A DNA stretch of 64,000 nucleotides from CAJPQU01 sp052170475 (GCA_052170475.1 JBQNAL010000005.1:68940-132939); one strand, 5' to 3'. Counted from the stretch's first letter, positions 41,013 to 50,047 are shown. Numbers and translations are program-made. The notes: generated by a model not told the origin, from the letters alone.

Positions 41013-42122
41013 ATGGCGAAGCGAGGCGTTTGGGCGGAAATTTCTTTGGGCGCACTAAAAAGCAATCTGCGGGCGATACGGACAAAGATCGCTGGCGGGG
41101 CGAAATTCTGCGCCGTGGTCAAGGCGAATGCCTACGGCCACGGGGCGATTCCCGTGGCGCGAGAAGCGGTGCGGGCGGGGGCGGACTATTTGGCGGTGGC
41201 GGTCTTAGCGGAGGCTGTGGCGCTTCGGCAAGCGGGGTTTACCACGCCGATCCTGCTCCTTGGCCCCACGGCGACGGAGGAAGCGGAGGATGTCGTCCGC
41301 TATGATGTGACCCAAGCGGTCACGACGGAACAGGCGGCACAGGTTCTGAGCGCGGCGGCGCTTCGCCAGCACAAGACGGTGAAGGTGCATTTGGCGGTCG
41401 ATACGGGCATGGGGCGCATCGGCGTCGCGCCCGAGGCGGCGGGAGACGCCGCCGCCGGTATCGCGGCGCTTCCCGCCGTGGAATTGGAAGGGCTGTTTTC
41501 TCACTTCGCCTTGGCGGACGCACGGGATAAAAGCTACGCCAAGGAGCAGTTTCGCCGCTTTCAGCGCGCGATGGCGGAGGTCGAGGGGCGGGGGATCGCG
41601 ATCCCGCTCCGCCACATCGCGAACTCGGCGGCGATTTTGGAAATGCCGGAAACACATTTAGACATGGTGCGGGCGGGGATCATCCTCTACGGGCTCTGGC
41701 CGTCGGAGGAAGTACGGCGCAGCATCGACCTTTGCCCTCTGATGACGGTCAAGGCGAGGATCACCTGCGTGAAGGATTTCCCAAAAGGGGAGACCATCGG
41801 CTATGGCCGCCTCTTCACTGCGCCTCGTGACATGCGCGTCGCCACGCTCCCCCTCGGCTACGCCGACGGCTACACGCGCCTTTATACGGGAAAAGCCGCC
41901 GTGGAGATCGAGGGGCGGCGGGTGCCGGTGGTGGGGCGCATCTGCATGGATCAGTGCATGATCGACGTCACCGACATGCCCGATGCCGCCGTGGGGGATA
42001 CCGTCACGATCTTCGGCTCGCCGACGCTCCCCGCCGACGAAGCCGCCGCTTGGCTCGGCACCATCCACTACGAAGTCGTCTCCATGATCGCCCCGCGCAT
42101 CCCCCGGGTGTATGTGGAATAG
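41013..42122 (+). CDS. alr: Alanine racemase
   Basis: A 369-residue PLP enzyme making D-alanine for peptidoglycan. The cofactor lysine is in FCAVVKANAYGHG, and the catalytic tyrosine region is TIGYGRLF, with LPLGYADGY. CMDQCMIDVTD and the C-terminal beta domain complete the fold. Length and start (MAKRGVWAEISLGALKSNLR) are typical. It lies 49 bases after panF and is closed by a strong terminator. Confidence 0.96.
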   Translation: MAKRGVWAEISLGALKSNLRAIRTKIAGGAKFCAVVKANAYGHGAIPVAREAVRAGADYLAVAVLAEAVALRQAGFTTPILLLGPTATEEAEDVVRYDVTQAVTTEQAAQVLSAAALRQHKTVKVHLAVDTGMGRIGVAPEAAGDAAAGIAALPAVELEGLFSHFALADARDKSYAKEQFRRFQRAMAEVEGRGIAIPLRHIANSAAILEMPETHLDMVRAGIILYGLWPSEEVRRSIDLCPLMTVKARITCVKDFPKGETIGYGRLFTAPRDMRVATLPLGYADGYTRLYTGKAAVEIEGRRVPVVGRICMDQCMIDVTDMPDAAVGDTVTIFGSPTLPADEAAAWLGTIHYEVVSMIAPRIPRVYVE

Positions 42123-42150
42123 GGGGTATCGTGGAACGGGGGAGGATGCA

Positions 42151-42197
42151 AAAGAGAGGGGCGCGTGCCGCATGGACACGCGCCCCTCTCTTTTTTG
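42151..42197. terminator. Strong bidirectional terminator
   Basis: A 17-bp stem, AAAGAGAGGGGCGCGTG (42151-42167) with its complement at 42177-42193, is bounded by A and T runs. It lies between alr and the convergent ABC operon. Confidence 0.93.
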
Positions 42198-42229
42198 GAT
42201 GTTGCGCTGGGTCTTTTTCCCATCCGCCT

Positions 42230-43297
42230 TTACTCGGTTTCCGCGTACCAGAAGGGGCGGAGAAGATGAAGAGCGCAGGTCTCGCCGGGTTCCGGCCCCT
42301 TGTCACGGCGGCTCTTTTGGACGCGCATGAATTGCTCGCCGACCTTGACTTGATAGTCCACGATCTCCCCTAAGAAGGCCTTGCGGGTGACGACGCCGTG
42401 GAGGCCTGCCGGGTCTTCCATCGTGGTGAAGTCGATCTCCGAGGGGCGGCTGGCCAAAGAGACGTTCGCTTCTCCTTGGAGGCGCTCCGGGAGGGAGAAA
42501 TTCTTCGGGATTTCGCCGCCCTCGGGGAGGGTGACGATGCCGTCCGCCTGCCTTGCGGCGAGGAAGTTCGAGAGACCGATGAAGCTGAAGACGAACTTGT
42601 TCGCCGGGTGGTTGTAGATGTTGAGCGGGGTGTCGATCTGCTGGACGACGCCTAACTTCATGACCAAGATGCGATCCGAGAGCGCCATGGCTTCCGACTG
42701 GTCGTGCGTGACGTAGATGATGGAAAAGCCGTATTTCACCTGCAAGTCCTTGATCTCAAAGCGCATTTCTTCTCGAAGGTGCGGATCAAGGCTGGAGAGC
42801 GGCTCGTCGAGGAGCATGACGTCGGGGTTGATGGCGAGGGCGCGCGCCAGCGCCACCCGCTGCTTGCCGCCGCCGGAAAGAAAGTCTGGGCTTTCGTCCT
42901 TCGCTTTGAGGAGGTTCGTGGCCTTGAGGGCGTCGGTGGTGCGCCGGTCGATCTCTTTATCGTCCAGTTTTCGGATGCGCAGCGGAAAGGCGACGTTCTC
43001 GTAGACGGAGAGGTGCGGCCAGACGGCGAAGGCTTGAAAGACCATGCCGAAGTTGCGCTTTTCCGGCGGGACGTAGTGGTTCTTTTTCGGCGAGGAGAGC
43101 AGGCGATCCCCGACCCAGACTTCGCCGTCGGAGAGATCCTCAAATCCTGCCACCATGCGGAGCGTCGTGGTCTTGCCGCAGCCGGAGGGCCCCAGCATGG
43201 AGAAGCATTCGCCCTTGCCGATTTCATAGTTTAGGGCATCGACGGCGGTGACCTCACCGAAGCGCTTCGTGACGTTTACTAAGCGGACATAAGACAT
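42230..43297 (-). CDS. ABC transporter ATPase (PotA/FbpC type), second of two
   Basis: A 355-residue CUT1/FbpC-like ATPase with a C-terminal TOBE regulatory domain. Walker A is MLGPSGCGKTTTLRM, Walker B VMLLDEPLSSLDP and the switch His lies in YVTHDQSEAMAL. The signature reads FLSGGGKQRVALARA: the usual Q of LSGGQ is replaced by G. ATG 43297 begins just after the permease stop. The same operon also encodes another full ATPase (44990-46084), so this importer has two distinct ATP-binding subunits. Confidence 0.9.
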   Translation of the reverse strand: MSYVRLVNVTKRFGEVTAVDALNYEIGKGECFSMLGPSGCGKTTTLRMVAGFEDLSDGEVWVGDRLLSSPKKNHYVPPEKRNFGMVFQAFAVWPHLSVYENVAFPLRIRKLDDKEIDRRTTDALKATNLLKAKDESPDFLSGGGKQRVALARALAINPDVMLLDEPLSSLDPHLREEMRFEIKDLQVKYGFSIIYVTHDQSEAMALSDRILVMKLGVVQQIDTPLNIYNHPANKFVFSFIGLSNFLAARQADGIVTLPEGGEIPKNFSLPERLQGEANVSLASRPSEIDFTTMEDPAGLHGVVTRKAFLGEIVDYQVKVGEQFMRVQKSRRDKGPEPGETCALHLLRPFWYAETE

Positions 43298-43301
43298 CGC
43301 G

Positions 43302-44993
43302 TTACACACCTGCCTTTTTCGAGAAATGGTTGATGACGAACTGCCCCAAGACGATGATGATGAGGGCGATGCCCGCGAGCGCGGCGGAGATGACCGTCTC
43401 GCCGTCCTCGTTCAGGGTGTAGATGGCGACGCCGATCGTGCGCGTGGTAGGCGCGTAAAGCATAATGGAGACCGTCAGCTCCCGCAGCGACGGCAGGAAG
43501 ATGAGGAAGAACGCCGCCAGCATCCCGGGCTTCACGAGGGGCAGCACGATGTCCTTGAGGGACTGCCACATGGTCGCGCCGCAGGCTCTGGAGGCCTCCA
43601 CGAGGGAATCGTGCACCTGCTCCAAGGCGGCGGAGTTCGCTTTCAAGGAGAACGCCATGTAGCGGGCGATGTAGGCGACCAAGATGATCCAGACGGTGTT
43701 GTAGAGGTTGACGCCAAACTGTCCCGACCACGCTAAGATGACGCCCAAGGCGATGACGGAGCCGGGGACGGAGAAGGGGAGCATCCCCAAAAATTCCAAG
43801 ATGCTCTTTCCCCGTACCTTCATCTTGACGATGACGTAGGAGATCATGACCCCGGCGAACATCGTGATGACGGCCGCCGTGAAGCCCAAGGTCACGCTGT
43901 TGAAGATGGCGTCTCGGGTGACGGCGTAGTCAAAGAGGATGAATTTGAAGTTGTCCAAGGAGAGATTCTCCGGGCGAAATGCCAGTCCGTAGGTTTTCAG
44001 GCTGCCCACCAAGAAGATGACCACGGTGGGGAGGAGAATGGTGAAGCCGATGTAGAGGAAGCAGAAGATCATCATGGGCGTCTTGAGACCGCGCAGCTTC
44101 AGCTCCATGGGGCGGAAACTCTTGCCGCCGATGATCTGATAGTGTCCCGCGTCCAAGATGCGCCGCTGGAGCCAGATGATGAACGCCGCCGTGATGACGA
44201 GGACGGTGGCCAGCACCGTGCCGGTGCGGATGGATGCAAAGGAGCCGCCGCTCTGGTGGATGCGCTCGTAGATGAGGACGGGGATGTTGTAGATGCCGTT
44301 CTCAATGCCTAAGACGGCCACGGTGCCGAAGTGCGCCATGGAGTAGAGCATGATGAGGAGCGCGCCGGAGAGGATGGAGGGCAGCACCAAGGGGATGGTG
44401 ATCTTCCGCGTGATGGTGAAGAGTCCAGCCCCCGAGATGCGCGCCGATTCCTCAAGCGTCGGATCCATGCGCTCCAAGGCACCGCAGACTTGGATGAAGA
44501 CGAAGGGGAAGAGGTACATGACCTCGACGGCGCTGATGCCCACATAACTGTAAATGTTGAAGATGGGGCCGGTAAAGCCGAAATGCTCCACGAAAAACTG
44601 ATTGATGAAGCCCGCGTTCGGCGAGAGCAGCATCTTCCACGCCATCGCCCCGATGAAGGAGGGCAGCATGAAGGGGACGAGGAACATGCCCTTCATGAAC
44701 TTCTTGTGCGGCAGATCCGTTCGGGTGACGAGCCACGCGAAGAAGGTGCCGACGATGGTGGAGCCGATGGTGGACATGCCGGCGATGATGAGGGAGTTGA
44801 TGAGCGCCTGATACGTTTCCGGCTGCTGTAAGATCTGGACAGCCCCTTCAAAATTGAAGTGATCCTCCACCCAGAAGGCGTTGAAAAGGATCAATAGGAC
44901 GGGGAACGCCACGACGATGACGAGAATGGCGATGGACAGGAACAGGATCACCTGCGCCACGCCGAAGGAGCCTTTTGTTTTTACGGCGCTCAT
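43302..44993 (-). CDS. ABC transporter permease, two fused transmembrane domains
   Basis: A 563-residue permease with about 12 helices. Two tandem copies of the binding-protein-dependent permease unit are present, each with an EAA loop (EESARISGAGLFTITRKITI in the first; VEASRACGATMWQSLKDIVL in the second). This fused form is that of FbpB and 2-aminoethylphosphonate or thiamine permeases. The pseudo-two-fold channel offers two different ATPase docking loops. It overlaps the upstream ATPase by 4 bases. Confidence 0.92.
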   Translation of the reverse strand: MSAVKTKGSFGVAQVILFLSIAILVIVVAFPVLLILFNAFWVEDHFNFEGAVQILQQPETYQALINSLIIAGMSTIGSTIVGTFFAWLVTRTDLPHKKFMKGMFLVPFMLPSFIGAMAWKMLLSPNAGFINQFFVEHFGFTGPIFNIYSYVGISAVEVMYLFPFVFIQVCGALERMDPTLEESARISGAGLFTITRKITIPLVLPSILSGALLIMLYSMAHFGTVAVLGIENGIYNIPVLIYERIHQSGGSFASIRTGTVLATVLVITAAFIIWLQRRILDAGHYQIIGGKSFRPMELKLRGLKTPMMIFCFLYIGFTILLPTVVIFLVGSLKTYGLAFRPENLSLDNFKFILFDYAVTRDAIFNSVTLGFTAAVITMFAGVMISYVIVKMKVRGKSILEFLGMLPFSVPGSVIALGVILAWSGQFGVNLYNTVWIILVAYIARYMAFSLKANSAALEQVHDSLVEASRACGATMWQSLKDIVLPLVKPGMLAAFFLIFLPSLRELTVSIMLYAPTTRTIGVAIYTLNEDGETVISAALAGIALIIIVLGQFVINHFSKKAGV

Positions 44994-46084
44994 TCGCTCA
45001 GCACCCCTTTCAGTTTATCGGCTTCAAACCAGTGGAGGGCGAGGAAGTCCACATTGACGGGATCCCCCGCTTTCAAGATGAGATCCCGGGCGATGGCGTG
45101 ATGGGTCTCAATGCTGGTGCGAAGATGCGTGCCGTCGATCTCGATGAGGTAGTCCATCATGGCGCCCAAGAAATTCGCCCGACGGATGACGCCGCGCAGC
45201 CCCGACCCGCCCCGCTCTATGGTCACGTCGGAGGGACGAAAGGCCGCTGCCCACTTGTCCGTTTCCCCGGTGGGTTTCTCCGGCCACGGGATCGGCTGGG
45301 TGCCGGTGCCGACGAAGAAATTTCCGTCGTCTTTGCGGACGTCGATGAAGTTGGCGATGCCCATGAAGTTGAAGACGAAGGGATCGACCGGCTGCTCGAA
45401 GATTTCCCACGGCGTTCCGATCTGCCGGATGACGCCCGCATCGTCCATGATGGCCACCCGATCGGAGATGGCGAGGCCGATCTCCTGATCGTGCGTGACG
45501 TAGAGGACGGTGACGCCGAGTTGGCGCTGCAGCTCCTTGATCTCAAAGCGCATTTCTTCCCGCAGGTTCGCGTCGAGATTCGACAGCGGCTCGTCGAGGA
45601 GCATGAGGGAGGGCTTGCTGACGAGGGCGCGGGCGAGTGCCACACGCTGCTGCTGACCGCCGGAAAGCTCTGAGGGGAGGCGCTGGTCGAGGCCGTGCAT
45701 TCCTACGATGTCCACCATTTCCATGACGCGGCGCTTGATCTCGTCCTTGGGGCGCTTCGCGATCTTCAAGGGGTACGCGATGTTTTCAAACACGGTCATG
45801 TGGGGCCAGACGGCGTAGTCTTGGAACACGACGCCAAGCCCACGGTTTTCCGGGGGGACGTCCACCCCGTCGGCTGCGTCGTAGACGGGGGTGTCGTCGA
45901 TGTAGATGCGCCCCGCTTCCGGCGATTCAAAGCCGGCGATGAGGCGCAAGAGTACCGTCTTGCCGCAGCCCGAGGGGCCTAAGAGCGTGAAGCACTCCCC
46001 TTTTTTGATGGAAAGCGAGAGATCGGAGAGCACCGGGTGATCCGGGTAGCCCTTGACGATGCCTTCCATGCGGATGTTATCCAT
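44990..46084 (-). CDS. ABC transporter ATPase (PotA/FbpC type), first of two
   Basis: A 364-residue ATPase with Walker A LLGPSGCGKTVLLRL, a canonical LSGGQQQRVALARA signature, Walker B LMLLDEPLSNLDA and a C-terminal TOBE domain. It is clearly different in sequence from the second ATPase of the operon. The gene starts about 50 bases after the hairpin that follows the binding-protein gene. Confidence 0.92.
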   Translation of the reverse strand: MDNIRMEGIVKGYPDHPVLSDLSLSIKKGECFTLLGPSGCGKTVLLRLIAGFESPEAGRIYIDDTPVYDAADGVDVPPENRGLGVVFQDYAVWPHMTVFENIAYPLKIAKRPKDEIKRRVMEMVDIVGMHGLDQRLPSELSGGQQQRVALARALVSKPSLMLLDEPLSNLDANLREEMRFEIKELQRQLGVTVLYVTHDQEIGLAISDRVAIMDDAGVIRQIGTPWEIFEQPVDPFVFNFMGIANFIDVRKDDGNFFVGTGTQPIPWPEKPTGETDKWAAAFRPSDVTIERGGSGLRGVIRRANFLGAMMDYLIEIDGTHLRTSIETHHAIARDLILKAGDPVNVDFLALHWFEADKLKGVLSE

Positions 46085-46133
46085 GTGGAACCTCCTTCAT
46101 GTTCGGGACTTCATGTCATCCGTGATGTCGTAG

Positions 46134-46170
46134 AAAAACGACGGGGCGGGCAACCCGTCCCGTCGTTTTT
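46134..46170. terminator. Hairpin between binding-protein gene and transporter genes
   Basis: AAAAACGACGGG pairs with CCCGTCGTTTTT around an inner GGG/CCC stem. As the minus strand ends in a T run, it should partly terminate after the binding-protein gene and lower expression of the membrane components. Confidence 0.85.
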
Positions 46171-46188
46171 GACGGATTTGTCGATCGT

Positions 46189-47232
46189 TTATTTTTTGCC
46201 GATGATGTCCGTGAACTGCTTGATCGTCGCTTCCTTGTGGGGAAGGATCTCGGTGTAGACGACCTTGATGCCGTTCTTTAAGGCGTCTTCGGGCTTCGGC
46301 AGGCCGAACTTCGGATCCTGCTTCACGTCGGTTCTGACCGGCACCGTACCGGCGTCGGCAACCTTCTGCTGGGCTTCCTGGCTCAGGAGGTAGTCCACGA
46401 ATTTCTTCGCCGCGTCGAGGTTCGGGGAGTTTTTGAAAATGGCCACGGGACTCGGCACCATGAGAAGCTCCGGCGGATACACCATCGCCAAGTGCGCCCC
46501 CTTGGCGATCTTGCTGTTCGTGATGTAGTCTACGCCAAGGCAAGCGGACAGCTCACCGGCGGAGGTGTCGTCAATGACTTGGCCGGAACCCTTGCCGATA
46601 CGGGTGCCGTTCTCGTGGAGACGGTTGAAGTATTCCCAGCCGAACTGCTTTTGGAGGAGCGCCACACTCATGTAAGAGGTGCCGGAGAGCGCCGGATCGG
46701 CGATGCCGAACGCATTCTTAAATTCCGGCTTCGTCGCTAAATCTTCCCACGCCTTGGGCGGTTCCTTCACCTTGTCCGTGTTGATGACGATGCCCAAGGT
46801 GCCGAGCCGAGCCGCTGTGAAGGAGCCGTCGTAGTCCGTCAAAGGATTCACGAGTTCGCTGAGGTTCGACGGCTTATAATTTTCTAAGATGCCGTCTTTC
46901 TTCATCTGATAGAAGTCCGGGACTTCGCTCGTCCAGATGACATCGGCCAAGATCTTGCCGCTTTGGCGCTCGGCAGCAATCTTCGCCATCAGTTTGCCCG
47001 CGCCCGCCGACTGATAGTCCACGTCGATGTCCGGGTACTTCTTCTTGAAGCCTTCCACGATGCCGCTGATCATGGCTTCCTTCATGGATGTGTAGAGGAC
47101 TAATTTCTGCTTGCCCGAAGATGCGCCCGAGCCGCTGCTCGCGGGCTTCGGCCCGCCGCCGCATCCCGCTAAGACCGCCGTCGAAAGCGCCATGACGAGC
47201 ATGAGGAACAGAGCCATACCTTTTTTTCGCAT
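46189..47232 (-). CDS. Extracellular solute-binding lipoprotein (ferric/phosphonate type)
   Basis: A 347-residue lipoprotein: a signal peptide ending in the lipobox LAGC, then a serine/glycine linker and a class D binding fold (KLVLYTSMKEAMISG, ADVIWTSEVPDF, DPALSGTSYMS). This family binds ferric iron, 2-aminoethylphosphonate, thiamine or similar small anions. The adjacent tyrosine pair typical of FbpA iron sites is not evident, so iron is not assured. It is the first gene of the four-gene importer operon. Confidence 0.88.
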   Translation of the reverse strand: MRKKGMALFLMLVMALSTAVLAGCGGGPKPASSGSGASSGKQKLVLYTSMKEAMISGIVEGFKKKYPDIDVDYQSAGAGKLMAKIAAERQSGKILADVIWTSEVPDFYQMKKDGILENYKPSNLSELVNPLTDYDGSFTAARLGTLGIVINTDKVKEPPKAWEDLATKPEFKNAFGIADPALSGTSYMSVALLQKQFGWEYFNRLHENGTRIGKGSGQVIDDTSAGELSACLGVDYITNSKIAKGAHLAMVYPPELLMVPSPVAIFKNSPNLDAAKKFVDYLLSQEAQQKVADAGTVPVRTDVKQDPKFGLPKPEDALKNGIKVVYTEILPHKEATIKQFTDIIGKK

Positions 47233-47309
47233 ACCTTAAACCCCTCCCATAAATGTGTTTTCGCCTGAAAGGAATCCGTCTCTTTCAGACAATTCATACT
47301 TCAAAACTC

Positions 47310-47338
47310 ATTATAATCGTACCATGGTGATAAGTCAA
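47310..47338 (-). promoter_or_regulatory. Promoter of the ABC importer operon
   Basis: Minus-strand TTGACT, 17 bases, TATAAT, about 78 bases before the binding-protein start. The -10 box lies in the palindrome ATTATAAT, so a divergent plus-strand -10 is also possible. Confidence 0.65.
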
Positions 47339-47480
47339 TGGAAAAATCCCTTCTGCCCCCTATATTTAAGGGGTTTACAGGATTTTCCTTCCGCTTCTTG
47401 GCGGCTGCTTTTTTCCCGCGGCGGGGCGCGTTTTGCCGAAAAGGGAAGAGTGACCGCGCCGTTTTGGGGGGCGGGAACAC

Positions 47481-47511
47481 GGCAGGAAAATCCTGCCGCC
47501 TTAGCGAATAC
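47481..47511 (+). repeat. Hairpin repeat motif, copy 2
   Basis: GGCAGGAAAATCCTGCC folds into a 7-bp hairpin followed by GCGAATA, closely matching 19080-19108. It ends 22 bases before the glycosyltransferase start. The rest of the 47233-47533 gap holds the divergent promoter and nothing else recognised. Confidence 0.5.
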
Positions 47512-47533
47512 AAAAACTTAAAGGAGGCGCGCT

Positions 47534-49243
47534 ATGGGGATCGGAGAGGAGAAAAAAAGAGAGTGGCTGGAGACGGCGGATCGGTTTTTTCAGGCAGGGG
47601 ATTTCAAGGCCATGCGAGCCTGCGCGCGGGAGATATTGACCCATGATTTGGACGATTTAGATGGGCTGGCGCTCTTTGCGCAGGCCTCCCTTTACATGGG
47701 GGAAGCGGAGCAGGCACGGCGCTTCATCGCCCGGGTACTCTCCGCCGATCCGAACCACTGGCGAATGCTCTTGGTGGCGGGGGAAGAGGCGGCGGCAGAG
47801 TTTGCGCTCTACCGTGGGATGCCATATTTGGAGCGGCTCTGGCAGATGGGCGAGGCGCGGGCAGGCGACGTCTCGCCGGTGGAGCGAACCCTCTTGCTTC
47901 GCGCGGGGAGCCTTTTGGCGGATGCCTATTACCTCTTGGCGAGGCCGGAGCAGGCGGCGGAGATGTGCTTTTCCTTGAGCGCCATCGCCGTGGGGACGGA
48001 GCAAAAGGCGACGTTTTACGGGAAAGGGCTCTTTCTCATGAACTACCGTGCCGCCGACAGCCGGACCTTACCTCGTCGGGAGCGCTACAACGCCTTTTTC
48101 GGCGCGAAGGTCACGCTTCCCCATACCCGACCCGAGGGCGTCCCGAAGCGCAAGCTCAGAATCGGCTATCTCTCGCCGGATTTTCGCCGCCACGCGGTGG
48201 CGCATTTTTTGACGCCCTTTCTGCGCGATTACAGTAAATTAGATTTTAATGTTTATTGTTACCAGCGGGGTGCGTCGGATGAGGTGACTCGGCGCTTTCG
48301 CCGCTTCGCGGCGGTGTGGCGGGACGTGAGCGAGATGACGGAGAAGGAAGCGGCGCGGCGCATCTTCGAGGATAAGATCGACATTTTGGTGGATTTTTCC
48401 GGCCATGCGCAGGGATCCTGCCTCCCCATTTTGGCGCTGAAGCCCGCGCCCATCCAGATCGCAGCCATCGGCGACACCCATACGACCGGCCTTCGGGAGA
48501 TGGATTACTTTCTCTCAGACATGACCTGCCTGCCGCCGGGCAAGCCGGTGCGCGGCTTTACGGAGCGGATCGCGCTGCTCCCGTACTGCCATCTCTGCTA
48601 TTCCCCAGAGATTGTTGGCGACCTGCCGCCGGTGGGGGGCGAGCCGCCCGCGCTGAAAAACGGCTTCGTCACCTTCGGGAGCTTCAACAATTTTGCCAAG
48701 GTCAGCCAAGAGACGCTGCTCCTCTGGCGCGGCGTCTTGGAGGCGATGCCGAAGGCGCGCTTCGTCCTCAAGGGAAAGATCGCCAGCATCCCCGACGGGC
48801 GGGCGGAAGTCGCCGCACGTCTCAGAGACATCGGCATCGATCCGGCGCGGGTGGAGCTTCGCCCGTATAGCCCCGATTATTTGGCGCAGTACGCTGACAT
48901 CGACGTCGCCCTCGACACGACGCCCTACAATGGGGGGCTTACCACCTGCGAGGCCCTCATCATGGGCGTTCCCGTGGTGAGCCTTAGAGGGACGACTCAC
49001 GCTTCGCGCTACGGAGCGACGATTTTGGAACACGCGGGACTGCCGGAACTCATCGCAGAAAACGACGCAGACTATGTGAAAAAGGCGCTTCGCATCGCTC
49101 GCTCTTTGCCCATCCTGCGGGAATTCCACGCGAATCTCCGCCGAGCGCTGCAATCGTCTCGCCTCATGGACGGCGCAGCCTACATGAAGGACATGGAAGC
49201 GCTCTACCGCGATCTCTGGCAGCGCTATTGTGGTGGACGGTAA
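47534..49243 (+). CDS. TPR / O-GlcNAc-transferase-like (GT41) glycosyltransferase
   Basis: A 569-residue protein. Residues ~10-180 are helical repeats of TPR type. Residues ~195-569 are a GT41 (SPINDLY/OGT) catalytic domain: LRIGYLSPDFRRHAVAHFL, DILVDFSGHAQGSCL, GSFNNFAKVSQETLLLW, and DTTPYNGGLTTCEALIMGVP, which contacts the nucleotide in OGT. Such enzymes attach N-acetylglucosamine to Ser/Thr of proteins; in bacteria, flagellin and adhesins are known targets. The next gene is a motility-type protein. AAAGGAGG lies upstream of ATG 47534. Confidence 0.86.
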   Translation: MGIGEEKKREWLETADRFFQAGDFKAMRACAREILTHDLDDLDGLALFAQASLYMGEAEQARRFIARVLSADPNHWRMLLVAGEEAAAEFALYRGMPYLERLWQMGEARAGDVSPVERTLLLRAGSLLADAYYLLARPEQAAEMCFSLSAIAVGTEQKATFYGKGLFLMNYRAADSRTLPRRERYNAFFGAKVTLPHTRPEGVPKRKLRIGYLSPDFRRHAVAHFLTPFLRDYSKLDFNVYCYQRGASDEVTRRFRRFAAVWRDVSEMTEKEAARRIFEDKIDILVDFSGHAQGSCLPILALKPAPIQIAAIGDTHTTGLREMDYFLSDMTCLPPGKPVRGFTERIALLPYCHLCYSPEIVGDLPPVGGEPPALKNGFVTFGSFNNFAKVSQETLLLWRGVLEAMPKARFVLKGKIASIPDGRAEVAARLRDIGIDPARVELRPYSPDYLAQYADIDVALDTTPYNGGLTTCEALIMGVPVVSLRGTTHASRYGATILEHAGLPELIAENDADYVKKALRIARSLPILREFHANLRRALQSSRLMDGAAYMKDMEALYRDLWQRYCGGR

Positions 49244-49293
49244 ACGGGCGATTTCATAGGGTTTTGGGCGGGTATAAATCGTAGAAATAAAGA

Positions 49294-49322
49294 TTGCACT
49301 TTTACGTTGTTTCCATTATAAT
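49294..49322 (+). promoter_or_regulatory. Sigma-70 promoter of the YjfB-type gene
   Basis: TTGCAC, 17 bases, TATAAT, about 40 bases before the GTG start. Confidence 0.75.
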
Positions 49323-49362
49323 GTGAGCAGTATCGAAGTTTTAGAGTGAGGGGGAGAGCGTT

Positions 49363-49554
49363 GTGGATCTTACGATGAACATCGCGGCGTTGAGCGTCGG
49401 TCTGTCGGAAGCGAAGACCCAGCAGGGGCTGCAGATCTCGATGATGAAAAAAGCGATGGACATGGCGGGAGAAGGCGTGGAGGAACTCTTGGCGGCCACC
49501 GGCCCGGTGAGTCTCGACCCGAGCTTGGGGACGACGGTCGATATGCAGGCCTGA
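49363..49554 (+). CDS. yjfB: YjfB-family putative motility protein
   Basis: A 63-residue protein with the YjfB pattern: MNIAALSVGLSEAKTQQGLQ, then a helix ISMMKKAMDMAGEG, and a closing DPSLGTTVDMQA. The family is small, Firmicutes-centred and associated with flagellar genes; its role is unknown. GTG 49363 follows GAGGGGGAG; ATG 49375 is an alternative. Its presence suggests a motile organism. Confidence 0.75.
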   Translation: MDLTMNIAALSVGLSEAKTQQGLQISMMKKAMDMAGEGVEELLAATGPVSLDPSLGTTVDMQA

Positions 49555-49633
49555 GCCTTCGGGCGACGCTTGCGGAGAGCAATAGCGGAGAGCGGACATA
49601 CCGCTCCCAAACACAAGGTGAGGGGATTTTTGA

Positions 49634-49927
49634 ATGGCATTTGAAGACAAGACGTTGGTGTGCAAGGACTGCGGGAACGATTTCATCTTCAGCGCAGGGG
49701 AACAGGAATTTTACGCGGAGAAGGGCTTTGAAAACGAGCCGGCACGTTGCCGCGACTGTCGCGACAAGCGCCGCCGCTCCCGTGACGGCGGGGAGCGCGA
49801 GCCGCGCCAGATGTTCACGGTGGTCTGTGCAGAGTGCGGCAGTGAGACGCAGGTTCCCTTTGAACCGAAGGACGAGCGTCCGGTCTATTGCCGTGATTGC
49901 TTCAACAAGCGCAGGGCGGCGTACTGA
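49634..49927 (+). CDS. Zinc-ribbon (zf-trcl/CxxC) protein
   Basis: A 97-residue protein with two zinc-ribbon halves: VCKDCGNDFIF with CRDCRDKRRR, and VCAECGSETQVPF with CRDCFNKRR. This CxxC-x-CxxC-x-SSSS-like family is common in Firmicutes and uncharacterised; the basic clusters suggest RNA or DNA contact. AAGGTGAGGGG precedes ATG 49634. Confidence 0.83.
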   Translation: MAFEDKTLVCKDCGNDFIFSAGEQEFYAEKGFENEPARCRDCRDKRRRSRDGGEREPRQMFTVVCAECGSETQVPFEPKDERPVYCRDCFNKRRAAY

Positions 49928-50047
49928 CGTTTTTCTTCGGCGTGTCGCGGGTCTCTCGGCTTGACGGGAGGCTTCGCGACGGGTGGCGGCAAAGGAGTTC
50001 GGATGTGTCCGGGCTCCTTTGTGCATTGTCTGCGAGGAGGTTTTTTG

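Noticed and set aside
39287..41122. Long minus-strand frames opposite yhdT, panF and alr
   Set aside because: His/Arg-rich shadow frames, common opposite G+C-rich genes; no ribosome binding site and no family resemblance.
47290..47340. Fur box at the ABC importer promoter
   Set aside because: ATTATAAT and TGATAA are present but do not form the 19-bp Fur palindrome; iron regulation cannot be supported.
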